Below are positions 8,034 to 16,493 of a stretch of 46,757 nucleotides of DNA, in pieces. The DNA is taken from positions 1-46,757 of the forward strand of contig NZ_JACJQJ010000065.1 in the NCBI RefSeq assembly GCF_014696615.1, given 5' to 3'. Both the position numbers and the translations under genes were made by a program. The notes beneath the pieces were generated by a model. It searched no databases. It saw only the letters and a program-made list of their open reading frames with translations, and was not told where the DNA came from. Origin of the DNA: Nostoc linckia FACHB-104 (GTDB taxonomy: Bacteria > Cyanobacteriota > Cyanobacteriia > Cyanobacteriales > Nostocaceae). The stretch's first letter is position 1. Each line of letters begins with the position of its first letter.

Positions 8034-9158
8034 TTATGGAGCCGGAACCGCTACTCGATTGCTGGGAACAATTTGTGGCTGATAAGAAAATACTTCTCGA
8101 CTACGAGGATCAATAGTAACTTTGATCCACTGTACATCATTGGTGCCATTCGCCTGATTATTACCAAATGTCTCAACGCGAGTAAAATTCTCAAGCCTTC
8201 TACCTTGAGCATCTAAAAATGGCTTATCAATTCGGTAATAGTGTGAGTCACCATGAACATAGGCAACTGGCTTACGGAACGCAATTACCTCATCGCGCAA
8301 CGCTAATAAAAAGTCCTTAAAACCATCAGGTTGTCCATCGGTTTGTACAAGTGTCTTAGGATCGCGTAAAGGTGCTCTGGTAGGATCGCTCAGATCCCAA
8401 CCTGGATTTGCTTGAGAAATCAACATTACCGCCGCCGATTTGCGTTCTTTTGCCACTCTAAATGTCTCTTTCATCCATGCAATATTGGCCGCATTTCGCG
8501 CTTTGTACTCTTGTGGATCGGGTGCGGTATCGCATAAATTATTGCAGGAACCCTGGATATTAAGCGTCCCATAAGTAACCCTGCCAACTGTCCAACGGCG
8601 GTTTTCTACACAAGGCATTGGCCCTTTGACACCAAGGCATAAAGGCTCTTTCTGAACTTCTTGAACGAGCTGACGTTGTCCTAGAGAAAAATTCTTGCTG
8701 AAAAATAACATCCGCTCATAGTCAAGGCGTTCGAGAGAATTATATCCACCATTGGAAGGGCGATCGCAGTCAGTCCAATCGTTATCACCTGGTGTGAAAG
8801 CTGCTGGTGCTTCTAGGGAGTTGAAGTAGTTAAGAGCTTTGGCATATAGAGCATTATCACAAAGGCTGTTAGAACCCGCTTTGAGATCACCATCATGGAC
8901 GGTAAAACTAAGTCTGTGCGAATTCATGTCTTCGATTAGTCTGGTTACGCCAACCTCTTGCGCTTCGGAGTAGGGTAAATCGCCCCAGAGTCCGATTGCA
9001 TAGGGCGCATTCCTATTTTCATTCTCATTCTCTCCAGCAATTACCAAACTCATAGTAGATGCAAGGAAAGGTAAAGTCAGACCTAGTACACAAATATTTC
9101 GCAGTAAACCTGTAGTAAAAATACGTTGCAGCGTTAAATACCCCAGCTTTTTCATCAT
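8034..9158 (-). CDS. Secreted metallophosphoesterase
   Basis: A 374-residue protein with a basic start, a hydrophobic segment (about 20-41) ending in an Ala-containing cleavage region, and a calcineurin-like metallophosphoesterase core. Metal-binding motifs in order are GLWGDLPY (Asp60), VHDGDLKAG (88-96), PGDNDW (123-128), and the late YVHGDSHYYR. It probably works in the periplasm or outside the cell on phosphate esters. A two-copy 11-base-period repeat resembling a Pho box lies 104-122 bases upstream, and nucA lies divergently beyond it, which supports a role in phosphate scavenging. There are two adjacent Met codons at the start. Substrate unknown. Confidence 0.82.
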   Translation of the reverse strand: MMKKLGYLTLQRIFTTGLLRNICVLGLTLPFLASTMSLVIAGENENENRNAPYAIGLWGDLPYSEAQEVGVTRLIEDMNSHRLSFTVHDGDLKAGSNSLCDNALYAKALNYFNSLEAPAAFTPGDNDWTDCDRPSNGGYNSLERLDYERMLFFSKNFSLGQRQLVQEVQKEPLCLGVKGPMPCVENRRWTVGRVTYGTLNIQGSCNNLCDTAPDPQEYKARNAANIAWMKETFRVAKERKSAAVMLISQANPGWDLSDPTRAPLRDPKTLVQTDGQPDGFKDFLLALRDEVIAFRKPVAYVHGDSHYYRIDKPFLDAQGRRLENFTRVETFGNNQANGTNDVQWIKVTIDPRSREVFSYQPQIVPSNRVAVPAP

Positions 9159-9261
9159 ACCCTCAACTATTTTTGAATCCGCAGATGCATTTTAGGCAAT
9201 TAGCTTTTGCCCACAGCATTTGAGTCAGAAATTTTAGACTACCGGATTGTCAATAAGAGAT

Positions 9262-9280
9262 AGGTTATGAATAGGTTATA
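9262..9280 (-). promoter_or_regulatory. Candidate Pho box upstream of the phosphoesterase gene
   Basis: Read on the minus strand this is TATAACCT-ATT-CATAACCT: two 8-mers with an 11-base period. Each differs from the cyanobacterial Pho-box half-site YTTAAYYW at one or two positions. It lies about 104 bases before the ATG at 9158. Confidence 0.5.
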
Positions 9281-9617
9281 TGTAGTAAACTTCATGTATG
9301 ATTTGTCAAATTACTGTGTTACTTGCTACATCATTAATGACAAATTATCTATTTCACAGTAGCCCTAATGCTTACCTATCAAGGATTATTGGTTAACAGC
9401 CCTAACGTCGGAAATATTACTAGCAACTTGCATGAAGTTATGGGAAAAATATCGTTTTAGTTTCACGCCGTAGGCGAATTCATTTTTTGATAATTATGAC
9501 TGGGAATTACTACGAATGTTAATGATATGTAAGTTATAAATCGATGAAGTTACATTCTTGTAAATAAAACTCAGTAATCGAAATTGCTGACCCATTACAG
9601 TAATCTAATAACTTGGT

Positions 9618-9647
9618 TTTAATAACATCTTAATATATTCTTTACTT
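9618..9647 (+). promoter_or_regulatory. Candidate three-repeat Pho box upstream of nucA
   Basis: Three 8-mers in 11-base phase: TTTAATAA-CAT-CTTAATAT-ATT-CTTTACTT. Each is one base away from YTTAAYYW. The block ends 91 bases before the nucA ATG, a suitable distance for an activator site. Confidence 0.55.
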
Positions 9648-9664
9648 TCGTTTATCAAAAGTAG

Positions 9665-9693
9665 AGTTAAATTTTGACTGTCAAAATTTAACT
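9665..9693. promoter_or_regulatory. Perfect 14-base-arm palindrome in the nucA leader or promoter
   Basis: AGTTAAATTTTGAC, one central T, then its exact reverse complement. It lies between the candidate Pho box and the nucA start. It could be an operator for a dimeric regulator or an RNA hairpin in the leader. No U-run follows, so a terminator is unlikely. Confidence 0.5.
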
Positions 9694-9738
9694 TATTTCT
9701 GTAACTGGTACAGAAATAATTGAACCGTTTTTAAACAA

Positions 9739-10584
9739 ATGAAGAAGTCTAAGATTTTCGTCTCTGTTATATCGATTACTGGTACAACAGTAGTTTTGAC
9801 TCTGCTTAATTATTTGGCAAAGCCCATCACAGCCCAAACTTCAAGTGTTCATTTGACTATGGGAAATCCTAGTGGTGCTGGCAGTAGTTACAGTAATTAT
9901 TTATTAAGTAAACCTCAGTATGCAGTTTCTTATAACTGCTATCGAGGGACACCAAATTGGGTAAGTTGGCAATTAAATTCATCATGGTTGGGTAATACAC
10001 CTCGCCAAGATGATTTCCGTGCAGATACTACATTACCTTCATCTTGCTATCGAGTCAGTTCGTCTGATTATACAGGCAGTGGTTTTGACCGTGGGCATAT
10101 GACTCCTTCCGCAGATAGAACAAATACTATCGCCAATAACTCAGCTACATTTTTGATGACAAATATGATTCCCCAATCACCTGATAATAATCAGGGATTA
10201 TGGGCAAATCTGGAAAATTATTGTAGAGATTTGGTGGTCAATCAAGGTAAAGAGCTTTACATTATTTCTGGTTCTTATGGTACTGGTGGAACAGGGTCAA
10301 ACGGAACAAAAACCACAATAGCTAATGGTAATGTTACAGTCCCGTCCAGAATTTGGAAGGTGATTGTAGTCTTAGATAGGCCAAATTCTGGAGCTAGTAG
10401 TGTAACTACTAGTACAAGAGTAATTGCTGTCAACACACCTAATATACAAGGTGTGAGAACTGCAAATTGGAAAAATTACAGAGTTAGTGTTGATTCTATT
10501 GAATTGACCACTGGTTACAATTTGCTTTCTAATGTCTCTACATCTGTTCAAAGTACAATTGAGGCGAGAATTGATACTTTGTAA
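9739..10584 (+). CDS. nucA: NucA-type secreted DNA/RNA non-specific endonuclease
   Basis: A 281-residue beta-beta-alpha-metal nuclease closely resembling Anabaena NucA. An N-terminal hydrophobic segment ending near TAQT (about residues 10-33) is a signal peptide. The catalytic block is GFDRGHMTPSADR with His120 as general base. The Mg-binding Asn is in PDNNQGLW (Asn150/151) and a Glu follows in NLENYCRDL. Later conserved blocks KELYIISG and WKVIVVLD are present. NucA degrades single- and double-stranded DNA and RNA outside the cytoplasm. The inhibitor gene nuiA lies convergently 59 bases downstream. A Pho-box-like repeat and a long palindrome upstream suggest induction by phosphate starvation, so extracellular nucleic acid may be a phosphorus source. 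Confidence 0.93.
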   Translation: MKKSKIFVSVISITGTTVVLTLLNYLAKPITAQTSSVHLTMGNPSGAGSSYSNYLLSKPQYAVSYNCYRGTPNWVSWQLNSSWLGNTPRQDDFRADTTLPSSCYRVSSSDYTGSGFDRGHMTPSADRTNTIANNSATFLMTNMIPQSPDNNQGLWANLENYCRDLVVNQGKELYIISGSYGTGGTGSNGTKTTIANGNVTVPSRIWKVIVVLDRPNSGASSVTTSTRVIAVNTPNIQGVRTANWKNYRVSVDSIELTTGYNLLSNVSTSVQSTIEARIDTL

Positions 10585-10603
10585 AGGTTATTAATTAAAA
10601 CTA

Positions 10604-10631
10604 AAGCCTGTCTATATTTGTAAACAGGCTT
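10604..10631. terminator. Terminator between nucA and nuiA
   Basis: AAGCCTGT and ACAGGCTT form an 8-base stem with a 12-base loop. It is followed on the plus strand by a T6 run and on the minus strand by TAGTTTTAATT, so it can serve both convergent genes. Confidence 0.75.
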
Positions 10632-10643
10632 GTGATTTTTTAA

Positions 10644-11045
10644 CTAGGTCTCCACAACTTTTGTTGAAATCCCTGTTAATTCTTGAGAAAGAGTTTGACC
10701 AACAATATAGACATCAATATTCACTGTACCTAAACGATAAACTTTAATATCGGTCAAATTATCTTTGAGTGTCTTAATGAGTAACTGAAACTTTTGAACA
10801 TTTTGTTTTTGAATTTCATCGTGCCATTCTTGCTGTTGAGAATAATTCCTAAAGAAATAGTCTAAGTCTACAATTTCAATTGCTGTATCTTGAGGATGAC
10901 CTGTTAACTGTAAAAGCTTTTGATTTGTTAGAGATTCTTTACTTTGCTCAGACCATAAAAAAACTTCAAAGGGATATTCTGATTCACTAATCATTAGCAA
11001 ATTATCAGAAGCTTGCTTGAGTTTTTTAGTAATTTCTTCAATCAT
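10644..11045 (-). CDS. nuiA: NuiA, protein inhibitor of the NucA nuclease
   Basis: A 133-residue protein matching Anabaena NuiA along its length. The recognisable blocks are KLKQASDNLLMISESEYPFE near the start, LTGHPQDTAIEIVDLDYFF in the middle, and the C-terminus ISTKVVET. In the known complex the NuiA C-terminal Thr enters the NucA active site and contacts the metal; that Thr is present here. NuiA is cytoplasmic and protects the cell from its own nuclease before export. The ATG at 11045 fits the family length; an upstream ATG at 11066 would add seven residues and overlap the preceding gene. It follows the secreted protein gene at 11057-12169 by 11 bases on the same strand, so the two are probably cotranscribed. 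Confidence 0.92.
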   Translation of the reverse strand: MIEEITKKLKQASDNLLMISESEYPFEVFLWSEQSKESLTNQKLLQLTGHPQDTAIEIVDLDYFFRNYSQQQEWHDEIQKQNVQKFQLLIKTLKDNLTDIKVYRLGTVNIDVYIVGQTLSQELTGISTKVVET

Positions 11046-11056
11046 AAACAATGCAT

Positions 11057-12169
11057 TTAGAAACATTGGGTTTTAAGCTTACCAATCAGAGAATTAAGAT
11101 TGAGTTGAGTAGGCCAGCCTAGAGGAAGATTGGCTGAATTATAGCCCCTATCTCTTAAATTCTGAATAAATCGGTTACGGATGTAGGTTGTGTCAAAATT
11201 ACCAAGACCATCAAAGTAAACATCAGTTAGATGAGCTGGGTCTAAAGCCATTTCACCTTTATATACTGCACCATCATTAGAATCATCCCAACCCCAAGGT
11301 GTATTAGCGGAATTATTACTACAAGTTGGTGTACCAGCACCACAGCTACCACTAGAGTCACCCTTAAAAGTTCCCCAACCAGCGTAGGTCAATGCAGTGG
11401 AACTTGATACAGAGGCTTCATCTAATTGATGCTGCCACATTCCATTAGCCGCAAATACATCAAGCAACAAATATTTGACATCCCGGTCATTACCAGAAGC
11501 AGGAACTTCAGACGTAGTTGTAGAAGGATAGTAAATAATCCCATCCTCACTGCTAGCTCCTTCAAAATTCCCCGCGTATGGCCAAGCTTTGAGTCCATGA
11601 CCTTTGGCTTCTTGAGTCGTCAATTGATGTAGAGAACCGTTATAGTTGCTCATGGTAAGTGTTCCATCAATATTTTCTGCACCATTTCGCAAAGAGCTAC
11701 CAGACGGAGTATATGAGTAGAAATCTCTATGGAATGCAGTCACAATACCTTCGAGCTTACCAAAAGTTGAACCATCCTTGCGAACGATCGCCAATTCTCC
11801 CTCTAAATCATTTTCATGCTCTTGGTCGAAGGGAGTGTCAGTCCAGTCTTGTGGATGAAAAAAAGAATAAGTAATGAACCAATGAGTACAAGTCTCGACT
11901 ACGGAATAGTAAGCATGAGCGTTCAACGCAAAGAGTTGAAGATTGTCCCAATTATTTGTCCCGCGCCAATCTCCATCATAGTTAAACTTTGTAATATAAT
12001 CTCCGCTGTACTTAGTGCTATCTGTGTCTTGATAGTGAATTGGCGCATGGTAAAGAGCTAAATCTAAATCGCTAGGAGATTGAGCAATTACTTTTAATTC
12101 TGTAAAACTACTCACTAATATTGCTAAAATTACTCCCACAAGCATCAGAACAAACTTTTTAAAAAGCAT
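11057..12169 (-). CDS. Secreted protein of unknown function with HENDLEG motif
   Basis: A 370-residue protein with a clear signal peptide (basic start, hydrophobic residues 8-24, cleavage region near VIAQS). I do not recognise the family. Features seen: an aromatic-rich central region (VVETCTHWFITYSFFHPQDW), an acidic His-containing motif QEHENDLEGEL followed by FGKLEGIVTAFHRDF that could bind metal, two cysteines in a SGSCGAGTPTC loop, and a WGWDDSNDG turn. The protein is probably periplasmic or released. It is upstream of and probably cotranscribed with nuiA, which raises the possibility of a joint role with NucA, but nothing in the sequence proves this. Confidence 0.7.
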   Translation of the reverse strand: MLFKKFVLMLVGVILAILVSSFTELKVIAQSPSDLDLALYHAPIHYQDTDSTKYSGDYITKFNYDGDWRGTNNWDNLQLFALNAHAYYSVVETCTHWFITYSFFHPQDWTDTPFDQEHENDLEGELAIVRKDGSTFGKLEGIVTAFHRDFYSYTPSGSSLRNGAENIDGTLTMSNYNGSLHQLTTQEAKGHGLKAWPYAGNFEGASSEDGIIYYPSTTTSEVPASGNDRDVKYLLLDVFAANGMWQHQLDEASVSSSTALTYAGWGTFKGDSSGSCGAGTPTCSNNSANTPWGWDDSNDGAVYKGEMALDPAHLTDVYFDGLGNFDTTYIRNRFIQNLRDRGYNSANLPLGWPTQLNLNSLIGKLKTQCF

Positions 12170-12370
12170 TTGGTTTCTCCTTGAGATTAGTAAAAAAAAT
12201 CAGGAGCAAGATAGATATTTAAGAGTTAACGAGTAAGGTATACGGTTTAGATGTTTATTATTAAAAATCTAAGTAGTAAAAACAAACAAATTATTTACAT
12301 AGAAAGCTAGTCCAGAAAATGGTAAGGAGCTTTCTAATTGCTTAGACATGAAGTCAAAATAGCTGATTAT

Positions 12371-12874
12371 CTATTGAATAATCTGAAAATTCTCAATTGT
12401 CAGATATATTTCTTCGTCAGCTATTTGAGTGTTATAATCTATATCAATTTGAGTTGGATATCCTAGCCTAGGCTCGTACTTGACATTCAGGCTAGAAGCT
12501 TTTCTATTAATGGCATCCTGAATCACATTAAATAGTTTGGGAATTGTATTATAGTTTTGAAAAAATTGCGGATCAACTGGTTGTCCAGTAGCAACAGAAG
12601 TTATAGAAACTGTTTGACCATTACGTACTTCAATTACTACTGGCCCCCTAGCGTCAGGTATACAGAAACAACCATTGCTAAACGTATAACGATAGTTGAG
12701 AATATTTTGCTGATTCCACAAATTACGATTAAATTTTAATCGTCTGAAATTCAAGTTATTATTAGCAAACAATTGTGCTGTCTCTATAGGGTATTCCGAC
12801 ATTGCAGGTAAATTCATTCCCAGAGATAGCAAGAAGCCTACACTAATGATGATAAGTACGCGCATACCAAGCAA
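12371..12874 (-). CDS. DUF6174-like exported protein
   Basis: A 167-residue protein with an N-terminal hydrophobic segment (about residues 4-22) resembling a signal peptide. The mature part shows the DUF6174 pattern: W-x-Q-x-I-x-NYRY, then FCIP with a CxC (NGCFCIP), a VVIEVRNGQTVSI strand with a VATGQPV turn, a TIPKLFNVIQDAI helix, a YEPRLGYPTQIDIDY strand, and a final acidic ADEEIYLTIENF. Function of the family is unknown; proteins of this kind are small, secreted and widespread in bacteria. The gene stands alone, about 200 bases downstream of the unknown secreted-protein gene's start and on the same strand. Confidence 0.7.
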   Translation of the reverse strand: MLGMRVLIIISVGFLLSLGMNLPAMSEYPIETAQLFANNNLNFRRLKFNRNLWNQQNILNYRYTFSNGCFCIPDARGPVVIEVRNGQTVSITSVATGQPVDPQFFQNYNTIPKLFNVIQDAINRKASSLNVKYEPRLGYPTQIDIDYNTQIADEEIYLTIENFQIIQ

Positions 12875-12997
12875 TTTAATCTCAGCAAGTTTACATAACT
12901 ATGTTATTTACTCGCTTGTTTAAATCAACTTTATGTTTCGATTAAATGTATAAATAAAAAGTTGTTTCACATTATTTAGGAAAGCATATTTAATTGT

Positions 12998-13029
12998 GTT
13001 GACCGTTCACGGTTAACTGTAAACGGTCA
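12998..13029. repeat. Heptamer-derived hairpin
   Basis: TTGACCGTT and AACGGTCAA face each other across a short GGTTAACT-type loop. This is an inverted arrangement of the local TTGACGG-type heptamers, lying upstream of the DUF6174 gene. Confidence 0.5.
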
Positions 13030-13047
13030 AATATCTATGAAGTTACA

Positions 13048-13167
13048 TAAGTAAGTCGGCACAAATAAACCGAATTATGTAACAAAATGTAAAATACACT
13101 AAAGCTTGGCGATTCCTTTGTTTCACTCGCAATGACATACCTTGAAATTTTTACGCCGACTTACTTA
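13048..13167. mobile_element. Second MITE-like element with 13-base inverted ends
   Basis: TAAGTAAGTCGGC at the left end is matched exactly in reverse complement by GCCGACTTACTTA at the right end, 120 bases overall. The inside is AT-rich and encodes nothing. The right end stops two bases from the stop codon of the small hypothetical gene at 13170-13460, so insertion may have shaped that gene's 3' end. The sequence differs from the CAATACT element at 3198. Confidence 0.6.
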
Positions 13168-13169
13168 GT

Positions 13170-13460
13170 CTAGGGAAAAGTTGACAATTTCATTCTTAAA
13201 TGATTTTTTGGCTTTAAATCTATATTGTTCCTTGGCTGCTCACTAGATTGTTTAGCAGGATTATTACTAAATTCCACATCACACTCTGGGTTAATTTCTA
13301 CCTCATTTTCTAATTTACTCTCTGGAAGTTGGATATCTATGACATCTTGGCTGTTCTCTGAATCTTCTGAAGAAGCGTAACCAAAATATGCCCATATTTG
13401 CTCTTCAGTTAATTCTTTATGCCAGAAGAAAAAGTCATATTTTAACTGCATGTCTCTCAC
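13170..13460 (-). CDS. Small acidic hypothetical protein
   Basis: A 96-residue acidic protein I do not recognise. The N-terminus has an aromatic block (YDFFFWHKELTEEQIWAYFG) that looks like a genuine conserved helix. The rest is low-complexity, rich in Glu, Asn and Ser, and ends in a basic stretch close to the adjacent mobile element. No signal peptide or membrane segment. It stands alone. It may be a small cytoplasmic protein or a degraded end of a longer one. Confidence 0.45.
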   Translation of the reverse strand: MRDMQLKYDFFFWHKELTEEQIWAYFGYASSEDSENSQDVIDIQLPESKLENEVEINPECDVEFSNNPAKQSSEQPRNNIDLKPKNHLRMKLSTFP

Positions 13461-13946
13461 CTAATTGCACCCTATAAGGCACTTTGCTGTATTCAGCATT
13501 TAGTACCTAAATTAGGGTACTTTGAAGCGACTAATTAAAAAAAGATACAGGCGCTACAATTACTTACGATCCCTACAGGAAAAATTATTTTATTGACTGT
13601 TGACTATTGACTGTTGACTGTTAACAGTCAAAGACTGGAAGCGAAATAATTTTAATTTCTGGAAGTCCCTAACAGCCTCTACCCGACGATCTAAATGTCT
13701 GTAGCCTGATAAAATTATTTATGATAGTTTTTTTTACACTTAATCTATTCTCTTGTAATTGCATCTAGCTAAAGCTAATTTTATTTATTTATGATATTGA
13801 GGTTAAAAATAAATTTAGTTTAGGTTAAGAGATAAATGTGGTTAGGGTTTATTAGCAAATGATAAGTATCTAGAACACCTATCAAACAAATTTTCAGTAT
13901 TCAGCTTTCTTGTCAAACACAGCCTACTTAAATATCCTGAGAAATT
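13461..13946. other. Intergenic region with TTGACTG heptamers
   Basis: No gene seen. A run of TTGACTG/TTGACTA heptamers lies near 13591-13632 and ends in an inverted copy (TTAACAGTCAA). The remainder is AT-rich and should hold the promoter of the fusion gene at 13947. Confidence 0.5.
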
Positions 13947-16193
13947 ATGTATAAATTTAGTATAATTGCACACACTAAAACTGGTGAGTCTATTGCCTTG
14001 CTCGGTTCTACTCCTGAGTTGGGAATGTGGGATATCAACAAATGTATTCATCTGCGTACAAGTGGCGATCGCTATCCTTTATGGTGGACAGATACAGCAA
14101 TCGAGATTCAGTCATCTGCGGAGTTAGTGGAATATAAGTATGTACGCCTCGATGCTAAAGGCAATGGGCAATGGGAAGCTTTAGGCCCCAATCGTTGGCT
14201 ACCCATCAACTCAGAAACTCAGTCCAGCACCATTGTTGTAGATGATGGCGCATTCGGCTATTTGCAACCTTATCCATTTGGATATTTTGAGGAGTCTCAG
14301 GTTAAGATGCCTTGGGAACCAGCATCCCAGGGGCTGAAAATATTGGTAATTGGCAGTTCCGTTGCTGTAGGTCATAAAGCTTGGCTGTTGAGAGGTTGGG
14401 CTTGGTTATTAGGACAGACTTTAGAGCAAAAATACGGACACCAACTCGTCAATGTGTCAGAAGTGGGAGCTAATGTCAGCAGAACGATCGCCCGATTTGC
14501 CCAAGTTGTCACGCCACAAAAACCGGATGTGGTGATTATTGCCCTATCTCTGGGTAATGAAGGATTAGCCTATTGTCCACCTCACGAACGCCGCGCTATC
14601 CAGAGGCGTTTTGAAAGTGGCTTGCAACAGTTAGTGAAAATGACGCGGGAAATTGGCGCACGCCCAATTCTAGGCGGAGTCTATCCCAATGGTGACTATA
14701 AACCTGAGCATTACTGGCTATTGCGGGATACACACAACCGGATGTTGAATTGGGGCGTTCCGGTTTTAGATTGGTTAGCAGCAGTAGATGATGAACGGGG
14801 ATGTTGGCAAGCGGGAATATCCTTTGACCCAGCCCATCCTAATACTGTTGGTCACCGTCTGATGTATGAGGCAATAGATCTGCGCTTGTTCGATATTGAC
14901 AAAGAGGAATTAGCCAAGGAAAAACAACGCTTTTGGCAGCCGAACGAAGTTTTAATTTACTCGGACAATGCTGGCTTTTATATCTGGGCCTGTGTGGCAG
15001 AAAAACGGTTGCGGATTAGCAATAGCTCACAATACGGTTATACCATTGCTCCTTATTGGCAGGAATTACAAACTGCACTGCAAACTCAAGCAGGATTGAT
15101 CCCAGGGATTTACATTGCCAAATCAGTTCAGCCAGGGATACTTCCTTACTTTGCTGTGCAAGAAGATGGCGCGATCGCAACTTCAGTAGAAATTCCTCCT
15201 GTTGTTGATATCGAATACAGTGCCGTATTCAATTTATTTTCCCCAGATAACTCCCAAGTTCTCTTCTATGATGGACATTTGGGGATTTTGCAAGCAGACG
15301 AACACAACATCTGGATGATTAATGAATCAGACCATGAGTATAATATACAACCTATGTGGCAAGAGGTGCGTCTAGCATTAAAAGCTATGCCAGCAGGTGT
15401 TTATGCAGATCCGCTACATCCTGATATTCCCTTCCGCACCATGATGATTGGCAATTACGGACTAGAAAGCCGGGTGAAAGTACCAGCCAAGTCTGCGGTG
15501 CTATTTCAATACAAATGCAAATTATCCGATATCAGCCGTGTGGGGATTATTCCCTTAGGCGATCGCTGTGCCGTTCGCATGATGTTATACAAAATGGAGT
15601 ACGATGGCCCCGCCTTTCCCTTTGATTTGACGCGCACTACCAATATTGCCGATGTCGCAGATATGATTGAAAATCGCTTTGAGGATATGTGGAATCCTCA
15701 GTATTTGCATTACAATCCAGACGCAGGCAGAATTTATCACAGCAAATGGACTGGTTTATCTTTTGCTCATGAAGTTGAGGAAACAGATAATGCAGTTTAC
15801 GATATGTCTCCTGTTTATGAACGGATGCGCGTTCGGTATACAGCACGTTCCCAGCGATTTTGGTATACAATCGATAATTGCGACCAAGTGCTTTTCGTTC
15901 GCACAGGTATTTGCGATCGCGCTGGTGTAATTGACCTAGTCAACAAGCTAGAAAAACAATGTCAAGGTAAGCCATTTCAGTTACTCCTGCTTTCTCCCCA
16001 AACCTCCGATGAGTTTTTAGGTCTACTGAATGTAGCGCATTATAATGTCGAGTTTAATCCCGATCGGATGTATGACGACTTGGGACATTGGATGTACTGC
16101 ACAGAGATCATGCGAGGAATTTTAGAATCCCTTGGTATTTCTAGCCAAAACCTTTTCTGGTGTCCGCCAAATCCGCCGGGGAATTCCAACTAA
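13947..16193 (+). CDS. CBM20 - SGNH hydrolase - DUF1796 fusion protein
   Basis: A 748-residue multidomain protein without signal peptide. Residues 1-100 look like a CBM20 starch-binding module: TKTGESIALLGSTPELGMWD, then paired Trp and an EYKYVRLD strand. Residues 130-315 form an SGNH/GDSL hydrolase: ILVIGSSVAVG as block I, SLGNEG as block III, and DPAHPN (Asp294, His297) as block V. Residues 339-390 and 440-487 are two related units with an I-x-P-x-WQE-x(3)-AL core. Residues 527-735 resemble DUF1796, a putative papain-like peptidase: VGIIPLGDRCAVRMML with Cys541, FPFDLTRT, and YERMRVRY. Together this suggests an enzyme acting on glycogen-bound or other carbohydrate esters, with an added module of unknown activity. 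The gene is monocistronic. Confidence 0.8.
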   Translation: MYKFSIIAHTKTGESIALLGSTPELGMWDINKCIHLRTSGDRYPLWWTDTAIEIQSSAELVEYKYVRLDAKGNGQWEALGPNRWLPINSETQSSTIVVDDGAFGYLQPYPFGYFEESQVKMPWEPASQGLKILVIGSSVAVGHKAWLLRGWAWLLGQTLEQKYGHQLVNVSEVGANVSRTIARFAQVVTPQKPDVVIIALSLGNEGLAYCPPHERRAIQRRFESGLQQLVKMTREIGARPILGGVYPNGDYKPEHYWLLRDTHNRMLNWGVPVLDWLAAVDDERGCWQAGISFDPAHPNTVGHRLMYEAIDLRLFDIDKEELAKEKQRFWQPNEVLIYSDNAGFYIWACVAEKRLRISNSSQYGYTIAPYWQELQTALQTQAGLIPGIYIAKSVQPGILPYFAVQEDGAIATSVEIPPVVDIEYSAVFNLFSPDNSQVLFYDGHLGILQADEHNIWMINESDHEYNIQPMWQEVRLALKAMPAGVYADPLHPDIPFRTMMIGNYGLESRVKVPAKSAVLFQYKCKLSDISRVGIIPLGDRCAVRMMLYKMEYDGPAFPFDLTRTTNIADVADMIENRFEDMWNPQYLHYNPDAGRIYHSKWTGLSFAHEVEETDNAVYDMSPVYERMRVRYTARSQRFWYTIDNCDQVLFVRTGICDRAGVIDLVNKLEKQCQGKPFQLLLLSPQTSDEFLGLLNVAHYNVEFNPDRMYDDLGHWMYCTEIMRGILESLGISSQNLFWCPPNPPGNSN

Positions 16194-16223
16194 AAAATAT
16201 TCTATTGCTTTGTGGGTAGGGAG

Positions 16224-16342
16224 CAATACTTGTCGGTTAAGGGGAAAAAGGGGAATGGTTCAAGGGAAAGAAAAAACCTTTAACCCTTAACCTTTTCCCC
16301 AAAATCAATTTTGGGTTCAAAACCCTTAGCCGAGTAGTATTG
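16224..16342. mobile_element. MITE-like element, copy 2
   Basis: A 119-base second copy of the element at 3198-3309. It starts CAATACTTGTCGGTTAAGGG and ends in the inverted CAATACTACTCGGCTAAGGG. Imperfect direct repeats flank it (GGGTAGGGAG before, GGGTAGAGAG after), which could be a target-site duplication. Confidence 0.75.
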
Positions 16343-16493
16343 GGGTAGAGAGTAGGGAGAAAGAAAATTTTCTAATTTTTGAACAGATGGGGTAATGATC
16401 ACTAAATTAGACGTAGATGATCTGACTCACAGCGAACTAGCAGACTGATAGCGAATATGAAATTTAAACACTACAGTAATTAAGACAAAAGGT

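Noticed and set aside
7920-8216. Plus-strand open frame of 98 codons
   Set aside because: It overlaps the phosphoesterase gene in antisense and a palindrome, and shows no protein-like features.
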